Part shown: positions 40,695-48,171 of the stretch, piece after piece
How positions within the stretch are numbered: the stretch's first letter is position 1
How the letters are laid out: the number at the start of each line of letters is the position of its first letter
DNA from: a virus
Virus record (IMG/VR): IMGVR_UViG_3300029817_000033
Location: 1 to 54,638 of that record
Strand: one strand, 5' to 3'
DNA length: 54,638 nucleotides
Made by a program: the position numbers and the translations under genes
The notes under the pieces: model-generated
The model's input: only the letters and a program-made list of their open reading frames with translations
Database searches by the model: none
What the model was told of the DNA's origin: nothing

Positions 40695-40732
40695 CGGAGG
40701 GCTCCCCAGTGGGGCCAGTTAACAGCGGACAT
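40691..40732 (-). CDS. 13-residue leader peptide
   Basis: MSAVNWPHWGALR is encoded from an ATG at 40732 that follows CTTGGAAGGAGAGCGACA. The stop overlaps the next gene's ATG as ATGA. It has two Trp, so Trp-linked attenuation is possible but unproven. Confidence 0.5.
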   Translation of the reverse strand: MSAVNWPHWGALR

Positions 40733-40758
40733 TGTCGCTCTCCTTCCAAGAGTCAGAG

Positions 40759-40914
40759 TCACTGGGCGTCCTTCGCTGCCCAGTAGGCATCCCAGGTAGC
40801 TTGCCAGCTCTCGCCGATGGCATCGGCGACGTTCTCGACAGCGTCGTTCGTGCTCAGCCCGTACTCGACGGTCTGACGCTCGACTTCCTCGATGAGGCTC
40901 CTGCTGTCGATCAC
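40759..40914 (-). CDS. Small acidic protein, likely leaderless
   Basis: The product has 51 residues from a GTG at 40914: VIDSRSLIEEVERQTVEYGL, then ENVADAIGESWQATWDAYWAAKDAQ. All third positions look coding-like. A TAACCT box lies seven bases before GTG, so a leaderless transcript is possible. No family known. Confidence 0.6.
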   Translation of the reverse strand: MIDSRSLIEEVERQTVEYGLSTNDAVENVADAIGESWQATWDAYWAAKDAQ

Positions 40915-40916
40915 GC

Positions 40917-40959
40917 CGCCAAGGTTAGCAGATGCCGTCGAGAAAGTCTAGACGGCGGG
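40917..40959 (-). promoter_or_regulatory. 43-base repeated promoter/terminator, copy 2
   Basis: Identical to 38580-38622. -35 TAGACT (40950-40945), 17 bases, -10 TAACCT (40927-40922). It overlaps the SpeD-like gene's stop and is followed by the 40914 GTG. Confidence 0.6.
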
Positions 40960-41295
40960 AGCGGCGTCCTCCCTGGTCACGACCCTGGGCGTGCCTCTGC
41001 CGTCGACGACGGCGATGAGGTCGGTGGCGATCGCCAGAGCGTCGACGTCGCCACAGGTGAAGACGTCGATGTAGGCACGAGCGAACTCCGGCCAGGTGTG
41101 GATCGAGGCGTGCGACTCGGCGAGGATGGCGAGCACCGTCACGCCCTGGGGCTTGAACTGGTGCGAGAGCGCCCGGATGACGTGAGCGCCGTGCTCCTCG
41201 CAGACCTCCGGCAGCTGAGCCAGCAGCCAGCACTCGTCGTCGAGCAGTTCGACATCGGCCTCGGTGACGTCGACGACAACGTGGCGAAGGGTCAC
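40948..41295 (-). CDS. S-adenosylmethionine decarboxylase-like (SpeD)
   Basis: The product has 115 residues from a GTG at 41295. It has the pyruvoyl-enzyme block LAESHASIHTWPEFARAYI then DVFTCG. S61 (self-cleavage to pyruvoyl), H66 and C81 have the same spacing as S63, H68 and C83 of the bacterial enzyme from Thermotoga. The family makes decarboxylated AdoMet for spermidine; some relatives are ornithine or arginine decarboxylases. The size is near the usual 120-130. It sits directly after a methyltransferase and is coupled by GTGA overlap. Its substrate here is unknown. Confidence 0.82.
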   Translation of the reverse strand: MTLRHVVVDVTEADVELLDDECWLLAQLPEVCEEHGAHVIRALSHQFKPQGVTVLAILAESHASIHTWPEFARAYIDVFTCGDVDALAIATDLIAVVDGRGTPRVVTREDAAPAV

Positions 41296-42260
41296 GGCCG
41301 GAAGACGAGTAGGTACTCGTGGATGCGAGGGGCGACCCGCGAGCGGTTCTTCTGGACGGCGAAGAGGCGGTTGATCCCGGTGAGGATGCCGTCGGTGACC
41401 CAGATGTCGTGCAGCGAGTAGCCAGCCTCCCGCATCAGGTCGATCGTATCCGCGTGGTAGGGGACGAGCTTGCCGTCCCGGTGCCAGTCGCCGACGTTGA
41501 TGACGAGGAAGGCGCCGTCCTTGAACTTCGGGTGCCAGGCTCGGGCGACCTCGGTCATGCCCTCGATGAACTCCTCGTAGGTCTTGCCGGTGCCGAGCTG
41601 CTCCGGCTCCGGCCCGTAGAACTCGATGTCCCAGTAGGGGGGCGAGTAGAAGGAGAAGTCGCCGATCCCGTCGGGCACCCAGTCGGCATTGCGCGAGTCC
41701 TGGCAGCGGACCTCGACGTGCAGCTCGGACGGGACCGCCAGCTTCTCCAGCACGTTGTTCGTGTAGGCGACGTACTCTTCGCAGCAGTCAGAGCCCCAGT
41801 AGTGGAGCCCCCGCACGACGGCGACCTGCATCTGGATGCCCTGGGCCGAGAAGGGATCGAGGTAGACCTGGCCGGGCTCGGCGTAGTACTTGATGGCGAA
41901 GTCCACCAGCTCGGCGGGCATGAAGCTCACCGAGCGCCGGTCCTTCTGCGACATCAGACCGCCGAGTATCCCCGTGAGCCCGCGCTCGCGGCGCCGCTTG
42001 GCCTTGGCTGCGGCCTCGGGAGACTTGGCCGACTCCTCCCAGAGCCGACTCGCCTTGTTGGGCATCGATCCACCCGGCCGCTCGGCGAGCAGGTTGTACA
42101 TCGAGCGCGAGAGCTGGCCGCGCGAGAGCCGGAGGATCGAGACCGGGATGAAGCCGAAGCGCTGGAGCATCTCGCGACGCTCGATCTGGCCCTTGGCGAC
42201 CGCCTCGGTGAGCTCCTCGTCGGCCTTGGCCGACAGGTCTGGCTTCTCGGCGCCGGTCAT
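41292..42260 (-). CDS. DNA methyltransferase
   Basis: The product has 322 residues. Motif I is YLDPFSAQG (133-141), with an SPPYW block at 206-210 (motif IV type), and later DGAFLVINVGDW and RLFAVQKNRSR. These are features of N4/N6 DNA methyltransferases. The N-terminal 110 residues are helical and basic. It follows the ParB-like gene (ATGA overlap) and precedes SpeD, a ParB-methyltransferase pairing common in actinophages. It probably marks phage DNA against host cutting. Confidence 0.8.
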   Translation of the reverse strand: MTGAEKPDLSAKADEELTEAVAKGQIERREMLQRFGFIPVSILRLSRGQLSRSMYNLLAERPGGSMPNKASRLWEESAKSPEAAAKAKRRRERGLTGILGGLMSQKDRRSVSFMPAELVDFAIKYYAEPGQVYLDPFSAQGIQMQVAVVRGLHYWGSDCCEEYVAYTNNVLEKLAVPSELHVEVRCQDSRNADWVPDGIGDFSFYSPPYWDIEFYGPEPEQLGTGKTYEEFIEGMTEVARAWHPKFKDGAFLVINVGDWHRDGKLVPYHADTIDLMREAGYSLHDIWVTDGILTGINRLFAVQKNRSRVAPRIHEYLLVFRP

Positions 42261-42892
42261 AGCCCAAGCCACTTTCTCAGCACGGAGTCCAGCATCTCGC
42301 CCTTCTCTCTCTTGCCCTCGTAGACGGCCTTGAAGCTCTCGAAGACGGCCACCGAGACCCGGCCCTGGTACTCGCCGAAGGTGAACGGCAGATCCTCGCT
42401 CGGCACCGGCTGGCTGCCGGGCAGCGGCGGCTCGTTCTCTCGCATCGCTAGTTCGTTGAGCAGGCGCTCCAGGTCGCCGGAGTCGAAGCCGGTGCCCTCC
42501 AACCCGCGCGTCTCCTCCAGATCGAGCAGCACCCGAGCCAGCGTGTCGTCCTTCCAGAGCCCCTCCCCGACACGGTTGAGCGCCAGCGCCATCGCGTCGG
42601 CGTGAGCGTCGTCCCTCGACTCGACGCCCACCTGGACGGGCACGAGCCAACGGCCATCGTCGTCCAGCTCGACGTTCTCGGGTGGGGCGGCTCCGCTGTC
42701 TCGGAGCGCCAGCAGCGTCTCGATCCGGCCATGTCCGGCCAGCAGGCGCCCCGTCCGGTCGTCTCGCACGATCGCCTGGACGTAGCCGAACTGCTCGAAG
42801 CTCACGGCCGTCAGCTCGTTGTCGTGGTCCTTGGCGTTCACGAGCGCCAGCTCGACGTCCTCTAGAGGCAGGTACTCGATCGCGAGCGCCAT
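42257..42892 (-). CDS. ParB-like nuclease-domain protein
   Basis: The product has 211 residues. The N-terminal domain has NAKDHDNELTAVSFEQFGYV and GRLLAGHGRIETLLAL (about 48-63), the ParB/Srx fold used by phages as a DNA or adaptor module. A central acidic linker and a C-terminal VAVFESFKAVYEGKREKGEML helix follow. In phages such proteins are usually paired with methyltransferases, as here. Confidence 0.78.
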   Translation of the reverse strand: MALAIEYLPLEDVELALVNAKDHDNELTAVSFEQFGYVQAIVRDDRTGRLLAGHGRIETLLALRDSGAAPPENVELDDDGRWLVPVQVGVESRDDAHADAMALALNRVGEGLWKDDTLARVLLDLEETRGLEGTGFDSGDLERLLNELAMRENEPPLPGSQPVPSEDLPFTFGEYQGRVSVAVFESFKAVYEGKREKGEMLDSVLRKWLGL

Positions 42893-43104
42893 CAGCCCAC
42901 CCTCTCCTTCTTGAGGTCGAAGAAGACCGTCATCCCATCGACTCGCGAGGCTCGGCCCAGCTCGGCCTTCGATGAGTCTCCGGCAGCGATCCGCTCCCGC
43001 CAGAGCGAGCGCCGGAGGGCGAGGATGTCGCGCTCGATCGCTCTCGTCTCGTCGAGGGTGTCGGCCAGCCGAGCGAGCTTGGCGAGCGCCTCGGCCTTCT
43101 CCAT
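42892..43104 (-). CDS. Small helical protein
   Basis: The product has 70 residues. It is almost all helix (KAEALAKLARLADTLDETRAIERDILALRRSLW), then a helix-turn-helix-like SSKAELGRASRVDGMTVF segment. It may bind DNA. It overlaps the ParB-like gene by one base. Confidence 0.6.
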   Translation of the reverse strand: MEKAEALAKLARLADTLDETRAIERDILALRRSLWRERIAAGDSSKAELGRASRVDGMTVFFDLKKERVG

Positions 43105-43581
43105 CTACTTCTCGCCTGCTCCTTCGTCATCGCGCACGCCCGGCCGGATCTCCCGGACCTTGTTCTTGGCGTCGTCGACGCGCTGGTCAAGCACGCCCTC
43201 CGGGTCGGGGAGCGTGAGCTGCCCTGTCTTCTTGAACTCGCGCTGATGGGCGACGCGCTCGGCCATCGCGTGCACGACCGGGCCGACGAGGTCCTCGTCG
43301 ATGAACGTCCCGGCGACCGCCTCGAAGTTCTGGACGAACTCGTAGCCGATGGCCTTGCCGTCGCCGTCCCGGACGATGACGTAGTTCTCGCCCTTCTTGA
43401 CCAGCTTGCCGACGACGAAGACCGCCTTGTCGGCAGGGACGTCTCGGGGCTCGATCTCGGCGACCTCGGTGAGCCGGTCGCTCAGCTTCGCCTCGACGAT
43501 CTTCCGGCCCATGATCGGCTTCCGCTTGTAGGTCTCGACGGGCGGGGCGGCCTCCGTCTCGTCGGGCTGGCTCCGTGCCAT
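43105..43581 (-). CDS. Unknown early protein
   Basis: The product has 158 residues. An N-terminal acidic part is followed by KAVFVVGKLVKKGENYVIVRDGDGKAIGYEFVQNFEAVAG, a small beta-domain like OB or PIN-related folds, then a charged helix. No family is recognised. The AAAGTCCACTAGC element precedes its GAAGGGAGCACC leader. Confidence 0.6.
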   Translation of the reverse strand: MARSQPDETEAAPPVETYKRKPIMGRKIVEAKLSDRLTEVAEIEPRDVPADKAVFVVGKLVKKGENYVIVRDGDGKAIGYEFVQNFEAVAGTFIDEDLVGPVVHAMAERVAHQREFKKTGQLTLPDPEGVLDQRVDDAKNKVREIRPGVRDDEGAGEK

Positions 43582-43593
43582 GTGGTGCTCCCT

Positions 43594-43610
43594 TCGCTAG
43601 TGGACTTTGA
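43594..43610 (-). promoter_or_regulatory. AAAGTCC element
   Basis: CAAAGTCCACTAGCG on the minus strand. The block is shared with 35899-35935 and 47540-47565, always 10-30 bases before a start codon. Confidence 0.4.
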
Positions 43611-43612
43611 CT

Positions 43613-44044
43613 CTATCGCTTCGTGGTCTTGCCTGTCGGGTTCTTCTGCGCCCAGTCGAGTAGCGCTGCGCTCCAGCCGTAGCGCTGGGGGGCGTCGAGC
43701 GGCCGGGCGATCCAGTTGGCGATCATCTGCCAGTCGTCCGTCGGCTGCAAGAGCCAGCAGCGGTTCGTGGGGCACGCTCCGGCGAAGAAGTCGAGCACGA
43801 TCACCTGAGCGGCTGAGATGGCGGTGTGGGGGCCTTTGACCTCGATCCAGAGCGTGCAGCCGTGCCCGACGGCCATGATGTCCGGCAGCCCCTTGAGCGT
43901 CGTCGACGTGAGCCAGCGGCCGTCGCTGGTCTTCATGCGGAAGACGTAGTTCACGAGGTAGCCGAACTTCTTGAGGCCGGGGATCAGCACCTCCTTCTGG
44001 AAGGTGGACTCCCCGACCTGCGAGCGCAGCTCGAACAGACTCAT
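43613..44044 (-). CDS. VRR-NUC nuclease
   Basis: The product has 143 residues. It starts MSLFELRSQVGESTFQKEVL, then LPDIMAVGHGCTLWIEVKGP and ISAAQVIVLDFFAGA, the GxPDxxxxxxxxxWxEVKG and Q pattern of VRR-NUC nucleases, with the expected acidic residues. These cut branched DNA or process ends. The gene starts at 44044 and overlaps the previous stop as ATGA. Confidence 0.78.
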   Translation of the reverse strand: MSLFELRSQVGESTFQKEVLIPGLKKFGYLVNYVFRMKTSDGRWLTSTTLKGLPDIMAVGHGCTLWIEVKGPHTAISAAQVIVLDFFAGACPTNRCWLLQPTDDWQMIANWIARPLDAPQRYGWSAALLDWAQKNPTGKTTKR

Positions 44045-44280
44045 GGCGTCGGCTTCACCCCTCTCGTGTCGAAGCCCTCGCCGAGCACGAAGTGCTGGCA
44101 GGGGCAGAGGTCGCAACGTGCGAAGCATGAGTAGTGGCGCCACCGGGCGTGCGTACAGGTGCACCGAGGGCTCGGCCACGGCGGCGCCGTCATCTTGTGG
44201 GGGACGGGTGGCTGCCGAGCTGGCCGGTCCCGCCAGGGACTCCCGACGGGAGGGGCCGAGCTGCGGCCCGGCTTCGTCAT
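44041..44280 (-). CDS. Cys-rich small protein
   Basis: The product has 79 residues. It has a Pro-rich N-terminus then CTCTHARWRHYSCFARCDLCPCQHF, probably a zinc-binding knuckle. No family is named. Overlaps on both sides are ATGA type. Confidence 0.6.
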   Translation of the reverse strand: MTKPGRSSAPPVGSPWRDRPARQPPVPHKMTAPPWPSPRCTCTHARWRHYSCFARCDLCPCQHFVLGEGFDTRGVKPTP

Positions 44281-45296
44281 GCCGGGTACTCGTCCCAGAG
44301 CTTGCCGTCGAGATGGCGCCCCGCCGCTCTCTTGCCACAGCGATGGAGCCGGACGAGGGACCTCCACTCTCCGGTCTCCAGTAGCCGGGCTCGCTGCTCG
44401 TCCTCGGCCCAGGGGTCGGCGGTCGTCGTACCGTCGTGAGCGAGGTAAGTCGCTCGGCCGTCGTTGACGATCGAGCCCCATTCGCCCCATTGCTTGAACA
44501 GGAACGGCACGGAGCGGCCGTCGCAGTCGCACTCGGGAGGCTCCCAGGGCCCGGCCCAGTCGTCCCGGCCGTCGAGCCAGAGCGAGAGCGAGCACCAGTC
44601 GGCGTGGGTGCCCTTCGCACAGAGCCAGCGCATCTCGCGAGCCCAGTCGGGGTGCATCGGCCGGGCCTTCGGTCCCGACTCGCCACCGACGATCACCCAG
44701 TCGATCCCTCGGAGATCGAGCGCCTGGTAGACCGAACCGAGCAGCGGCTCGATCGAGAGGAACCGCACGGCGGCCGGGGTCTCCAGCAGATGCCCGGCCC
44801 GGAACTGGTACGGCTTGCTCTCGATCGAGACGCCCAGCCAGACGTTCGCGAGCGGCCAGTCAAAGTCTCCGGCAGCAGCGCCCCGGACGTCGTCGACGAG
44901 TCGGATGAACTCCCGATCGTGCAGTAGCCGGGCCATCCGTTGCGGACGCTTCGTGAGCACCTGGAAGGTGTGTTGCCTGGCTCGCTCCATCGTGGCGAAG
45001 ACGGCCGCGATGAACTCGGCGGGGACGTCGGGGTGGAACAGGTCGCTCATCGAGTCGACGAAGATGCGCCGGGGCTTCGCCCAGTGAAGCGGGTCTTCGA
45101 GGCGCTCGCGCAACAGCCGGACCTCCCCGGTGAAGACCCCGTCGACGGCGAGCCCGGCGTAGGTCGGGAACTGCCGGAGCCGCCCCGACGCCTCTCGTGC
45201 CGCGTAGCAGTGCTCGCAGCCCGGCGAGACCTCTTCGCACCCGACGGTCGGGTTCCAGGTGGCGTCAGTCCACTCGATCTTGCTTTCGCTGCTCAC
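44277..45296 (-). CDS. DUF5131 (Gp37/Gp68-type) Cys-motif protein
   Basis: The product has 339 residues. GTG 45296 is preceded by AGGGAGG. The start (KIEWTDATWNPTVGCEEVSPGCEHC) is the family hallmark, with Cys at 20, 27 and 30, consistent with a radical-SAM-like or metal site. Further parts are RRIFVDSMSDLFHPDVP, VLTKRPQRM and WVIVGGESGPKARPMHPDW. Chemistry is not established. It overlaps the upstream gene by 32 bases. Confidence 0.78.
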   Translation of the reverse strand: MSSESKIEWTDATWNPTVGCEEVSPGCEHCYAAREASGRLRQFPTYAGLAVDGVFTGEVRLLRERLEDPLHWAKPRRIFVDSMSDLFHPDVPAEFIAAVFATMERARQHTFQVLTKRPQRMARLLHDREFIRLVDDVRGAAAGDFDWPLANVWLGVSIESKPYQFRAGHLLETPAAVRFLSIEPLLGSVYQALDLRGIDWVIVGGESGPKARPMHPDWAREMRWLCAKGTHADWCSLSLWLDGRDDWAGPWEPPECDCDGRSVPFLFKQWGEWGSIVNDGRATYLAHDGTTTADPWAEDEQRARLLETGEWRSLVRLHRCGKRAAGRHLDGKLWDEYPA

Positions 45297-46635
45297 GTTG
45301 CGCCTCCCTTCGGCGACGGTGCTCCAGCGCTCGGGTCTCCACGAAGGCGAACGTCGTCGGCGTGTGCTTCGTGAAGTGCTGGATGGCATAGAGAGCGGTC
45401 AGCCCGACATCGGCCAACTCGGTCAGCAGGTCGTCCATGTCGCCGTACTCGCCCTTACGGGGGTTCTGCCCGGTGATGCCGATGAGGGCGTCGATCGCCT
45501 CGCCCGCCTCCTCGACGACCTTGGAGACTCGTGCCCAGTCCTGGGCGAGCGGCTGCTCCTTGTACCGCTCGGAGACGAAGCCGTCGAGGTCGGCGTCCAT
45601 CCACTCGACGCAAGCGACGAGGTTCTCGTAGAAGTTCCCCATCAGTCGGGGAGCTTCATGGTGGATCGCCGTGACGTGCTCCTCGGAGCACCCGGCGTCG
45701 CGGCAGAGCGCCGCGTAGTTGAGGATGGCGTCGGCTGCGAGCTTGTCTTGCGCTCGGAGCACGAAGCAGGGCTCGTCCTCCTCTAGAGGCTTGTGGCCCT
45801 CGCGAACCTCGACGGTGAACTTGGCGTCGTGCATGGCTCCTCCTTGTTGGGTTGGTTGGTCGGTCGGTTGATCGTGGTTCGTCGTCGGGGCGAACAGTTG
45901 CAGCTCCTCGCCCCGGTGAGCGATCTCCCGGCAGTAGCCAGCCGAGAGTTCGAGCCCGACGACGCCGCGACCGAGACGCCGGGCTTCATAGATCGTCGTG
46001 CCGGAGCCGACGAAGGGATCGAGGACAACGTCACCGGGCCAGGTCGCGAGCCAGAGGCAGCGCCGGACTAGCTCGGCGGGGAAGGGAGCCGGGTGGTTGG
46101 CGAGCCTCTTCGCCGTGGCGAAGCTCCAGATGGACTTGGTGATCTCCAGGAAGGCATCGGTTGGGCAGTCGTTCGGTCCCGTCCGGCCCCGAGCGAACGG
46201 CGGCCGGAAGAACCAGAGCACCACCTCGTGACGGCCTCGGACGTTCGGTGCGTTCGGTGAGAGCCAGCTCCCCCACGAGCACGGGGCGTCCTTGCCGAAC
46301 TGCTCCCAGACGATGAGCATGCGGTAGTCGAGCCCCGCCGCAGCGAGCGCCTCGCGCCAGACGAGGTCGGGCGCCCAGCGGGACGAGCCTCGTCCTCCGG
46401 GGTCGCTCTGGGCATCGGTAGGCACGTTGACGAAGCAGCGGCCACCAGGCACGAGCACGCGCTCGAACTCGATCGCCCAGTCCTCGACTCGGGCCTGGTA
46501 GACGTCGGGTGGGCAGTAGTCGTCCACGCCGTCGTAGTCCATCCCCAGGTTGTAGGGCGGGGATGTCACAATGCAGTCGACCGACTCCGATCGGATCGGG
46601 AGCCGAGCTGCGTCGGCCTGGACGACGTCGCTCAA
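45265..46635 (-). CDS. DNA methyltransferase fused to MazG-like domain
   Basis: The product has 456 residues from a TTG at 46635 that overlaps the ASCH gene stop (TTGA). Residues 1-250 are a beta-class DNA methyltransferase: SPPYN at 25-29, LVPGGRCFVNVP at 61-72, VVLDPFVGSGTT at 203-214. A Thr/Gln/Pro linker (about 250-267) leads in frame, with no stop, to a second module that ends in a MazG-like motif (KVVEEAGEAIDALIG, LLTELADVGLTALYA). MazG enzymes hydrolyse nucleotide triphosphates. A good internal start exists at 45834. Confidence 0.8.
   Translation of the reverse strand: MSDVVQADAARLPIRSESVDCIVTSPPYNLGMDYDGVDDYCPPDVYQARVEDWAIEFERVLVPGGRCFVNVPTDAQSDPGGRGSSRWAPDLVWREALAAAGLDYRMLIVWEQFGKDAPCSWGSWLSPNAPNVRGRHEVVLWFFRPPFARGRTGPNDCPTDAFLEITKSIWSFATAKRLANHPAPFPAELVRRCLWLATWPGDVVLDPFVGSGTTIYEARRLGRGVVGLELSAGYCREIAHRGEELQLFAPTTNHDQPTDQPTQQGGAMHDAKFTVEVREGHKPLEEDEPCFVLRAQDKLAADAILNYAALCRDAGCSEEHVTAIHHEAPRLMGNFYENLVACVEWMDADLDGFVSERYKEQPLAQDWARVSKVVEEAGEAIDALIGITGQNPRKGEYGDMDDLLTELADVGLTALYAIQHFTKHTPTTFAFVETRALEHRRRREAQREQRKQDRVD
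45834..45850 (-). promoter_or_regulatory. Internal RBS and start for MazG-like module
   Basis: AAGGAGGAGCC directly precedes ATG at 45834, in frame within the fused gene. This would give a 189-residue MazG-like protein alone. The strong ribosome binding site suggests both fused and separate forms. Confidence 0.6.
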
Positions 46636-47090
46636 GGAGCCCACTCCCAGAGCCCTTGCTTGCCTCTCGCCGGGACCGGCTCGGGGAGCCTTGTGATCTC
46701 GCCGAGCAGCCAGGCGTAGCGCCCCGGCGTGAAGTCGCCGTAGCCGGGTTGGGGGTCGTCGATGGAGAAGCAGAAGCCCTCGGTCGGGACGACATCGAGC
46801 AGCTCGCACGTCGCGAGCACGGAGCCGAAGGGTGGCGTGATGTAGCCCTGCTGGTAGCCCTCGCCAGCAGCACACTCGTGCCACAGCTCGTAGCCGTCAC
46901 AGAGCCCGTAGACCTCGGCCAAAGCCTCCCAGGCAACGTCGGAGCCCGGGAAGGCCCAGGCAGCTCCCATCACGGAGGCGTGGATCGCGAGAGGACCCCG
47001 GTAGCTCGTCTTCCACGACCGCGTCTCGATCGTCTTCACGCCCTCGGCGACGAGCGACGCCCAGGGCTGCCAGAGCGTGAGCGCCTTCAT
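46632..47090 (-). CDS. ASCH-domain protein
   Basis: The product has 152 residues. It opens MKALTLWQPWASLVAEGVKT then IETRSWKTSYRGPLAIHAS, the RNA-binding/ASCH signature. These act on RNA or modified nucleotides; some bind modified bases. It precedes the methyltransferase and overlaps it by four bases. Confidence 0.8.
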   Translation of the reverse strand: MKALTLWQPWASLVAEGVKTIETRSWKTSYRGPLAIHASVMGAAWAFPGSDVAWEALAEVYGLCDGYELWHECAAGEGYQQGYITPPFGSVLATCELLDVVPTEGFCFSIDDPQPGYGDFTPGRYAWLLGEITRLPEPVPARGKQGLWEWAP

Positions 47091-47350
47091 GGACGCCGCC
47101 GGCCGCCGATCCGGGCCACGTTGATCCTCGCTCCGACCTCGTGCTCCAGCTCTCGGTCGTAGCGACTGCGCTTCCACCCTCGGTAGAGCAGCCGGGTGCA
47201 CTCGGCGGCGCCGAGCATGGCCAGGCAGGCGACCGCCCAGACGAAGCCGAACGAGCCCGGCCCGTGGGCATGTCGGCCGATCTCGTAGCCCCCGCAGATG
47301 GCGACCGCCCAGATGAGCCCGGTCCCGATGACGAGCTTGGTTCGCTTCAT
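47087..47350 (-). CDS. Small membrane protein
   Basis: The product has 87 residues. Two hydrophobic helices (LVIGTGLIWAVAICGGYEIG; FGFVWAVACLAMLGAAECTRLL) are separated by a short loop, and the C-terminus is basic. Function unknown. Overlaps are ATGA type. Confidence 0.6.
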   Translation of the reverse strand: MKRTKLVIGTGLIWAVAICGGYEIGRHAHGPGSFGFVWAVACLAMLGAAECTRLLYRGWKRSRYDRELEHEVGARINVARIGGRRRP

Positions 47351-47532
47351 GGCTTCTCCTCTCGAATGATGAGCCTGGTCAGCTCGCGGCCAGGCAGCAG
47401 CAGGGACTCGTCGATCGTGAAGGGTGGGGGCGGGACACGCCGGAGCTGCTCGACTTCGAGCTGCTCGACGAGCGGGTAGCGCTCGCTCTCCAGCCGGGCG
47501 AGAAGCACCGCTCTTTCCTCATCGGGGCTCAT
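47347..47532 (-). CDS. Small unknown protein
   Basis: The product has 61 residues: ERAVLLARLESERYPLVEQLEVEQLRRVPPPPF, then FTIDESLLLPGRELTRLIIREE. The ATG follows CTGGAAGGAGGGCG, a variant of the common leader. It overlaps the HNH gene by 14 bases. Confidence 0.6.
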   Translation of the reverse strand: MSPDEERAVLLARLESERYPLVEQLEVEQLRRVPPPPFTIDESLLLPGRELTRLIIREEKP

Positions 47533-47950
47533 CGCCCTCCTTCCAGGTGCTAGGGGACTTTAGCATCCAACTCTGGACAGGCACGGCTTCTGGGTCTTGC
47601 CAGCTCGACAGGATGACGCCGAGCTTCTTGGCGTCGGCGACGTTCGCGTGCGCCCAGCCGTGGCAGTTGCACTCCGACCAGGCGTTGCCGAGCAGGAGCA
47701 GGTTGCTCAAGTCATTCGAATGCGGGTCGTGGGGGTCTCGGCGCTTGCGATGGTGCCGCTCCCAGGTCTTCGGGTGGAGCCGCCCGCCACAGAGTTCACA
47801 GCAACCACCCGAGCGCCGGACCAGCTCCGGCGTGATGAGGTCCAGCTCCCGCTCGAAGTCTCGATGACGCTGGCTCTCCTTGAAGGCCCTCTGCTGCCTC
47901 GCGAACCCCCGGCGCCTGAGCGGCGAGCGCCGGAGCGGCGAGCCCTTCAT
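47519..47950 (-). CDS. HNH endonuclease
   Basis: The product has 143 residues. C51-x2-C54, WERHHRKRRDPHDPHSND (66-67 HH), and NAWSECNCHGWAHAN give a clear HNH nuclease with zinc Cys. In other phages HNH proteins help packaging or act as nickases. The N-terminal 30 residues are strongly basic. It overlaps the next gene by 14 bases. Confidence 0.8.
   Translation of the reverse strand: MKGSPLRRSPLRRRGFARQQRAFKESQRHRDFERELDLITPELVRRSGGCCELCGGRLHPKTWERHHRKRRDPHDPHSNDLSNLLLLGNAWSECNCHGWAHANVADAKKLGVILSSWQDPEAVPVQSWMLKSPSTWKEGDEPR
47540..47565 (-). promoter_or_regulatory. AAAGTCC element inside HNH gene
   Basis: CTAAAGTCCCCTAGCACC then CTGGAAGGAGG precede the 47532 ATG while coding for the last HNH residues. 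It shows the element is conserved despite lying in a gene. Confidence 0.4.
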
Positions 47951-48171
47951 GTCGCGTGCGCCTCGTCATAGGGGCAGCCGCAGAAGCGGCGCGGGTTGGC
48001 CTTCTTGAAGGCGGCCTGCTCCCCGATGTAGTCGATGACATCTCCGTGGGGGTCCTGGTGCCCAGGGCCCGGCTTGCCCTGACGGGTCTCTCTGATGAGC
48101 TGCTGCCCTCGCTCGGCTCTCCAGATCCAGATGTCTTCGATCTCGACTTCGACGGGCTTCGTCTCGGTCAT
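47947..48171 (-). CDS. Small unknown protein
   Basis: The product has 74 residues. It has VEVEIEDIWIWRAERGQQLIRETRQGK and RRFCGCPYDEAHAT. No family is recognised. It overlaps the initiator by ATGA. Confidence 0.6.
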   Translation of the reverse strand: MTETKPVEVEIEDIWIWRAERGQQLIRETRQGKPGPGHQDPHGDVIDYIGEQAAFKKANPRRFCGCPYDEAHAT

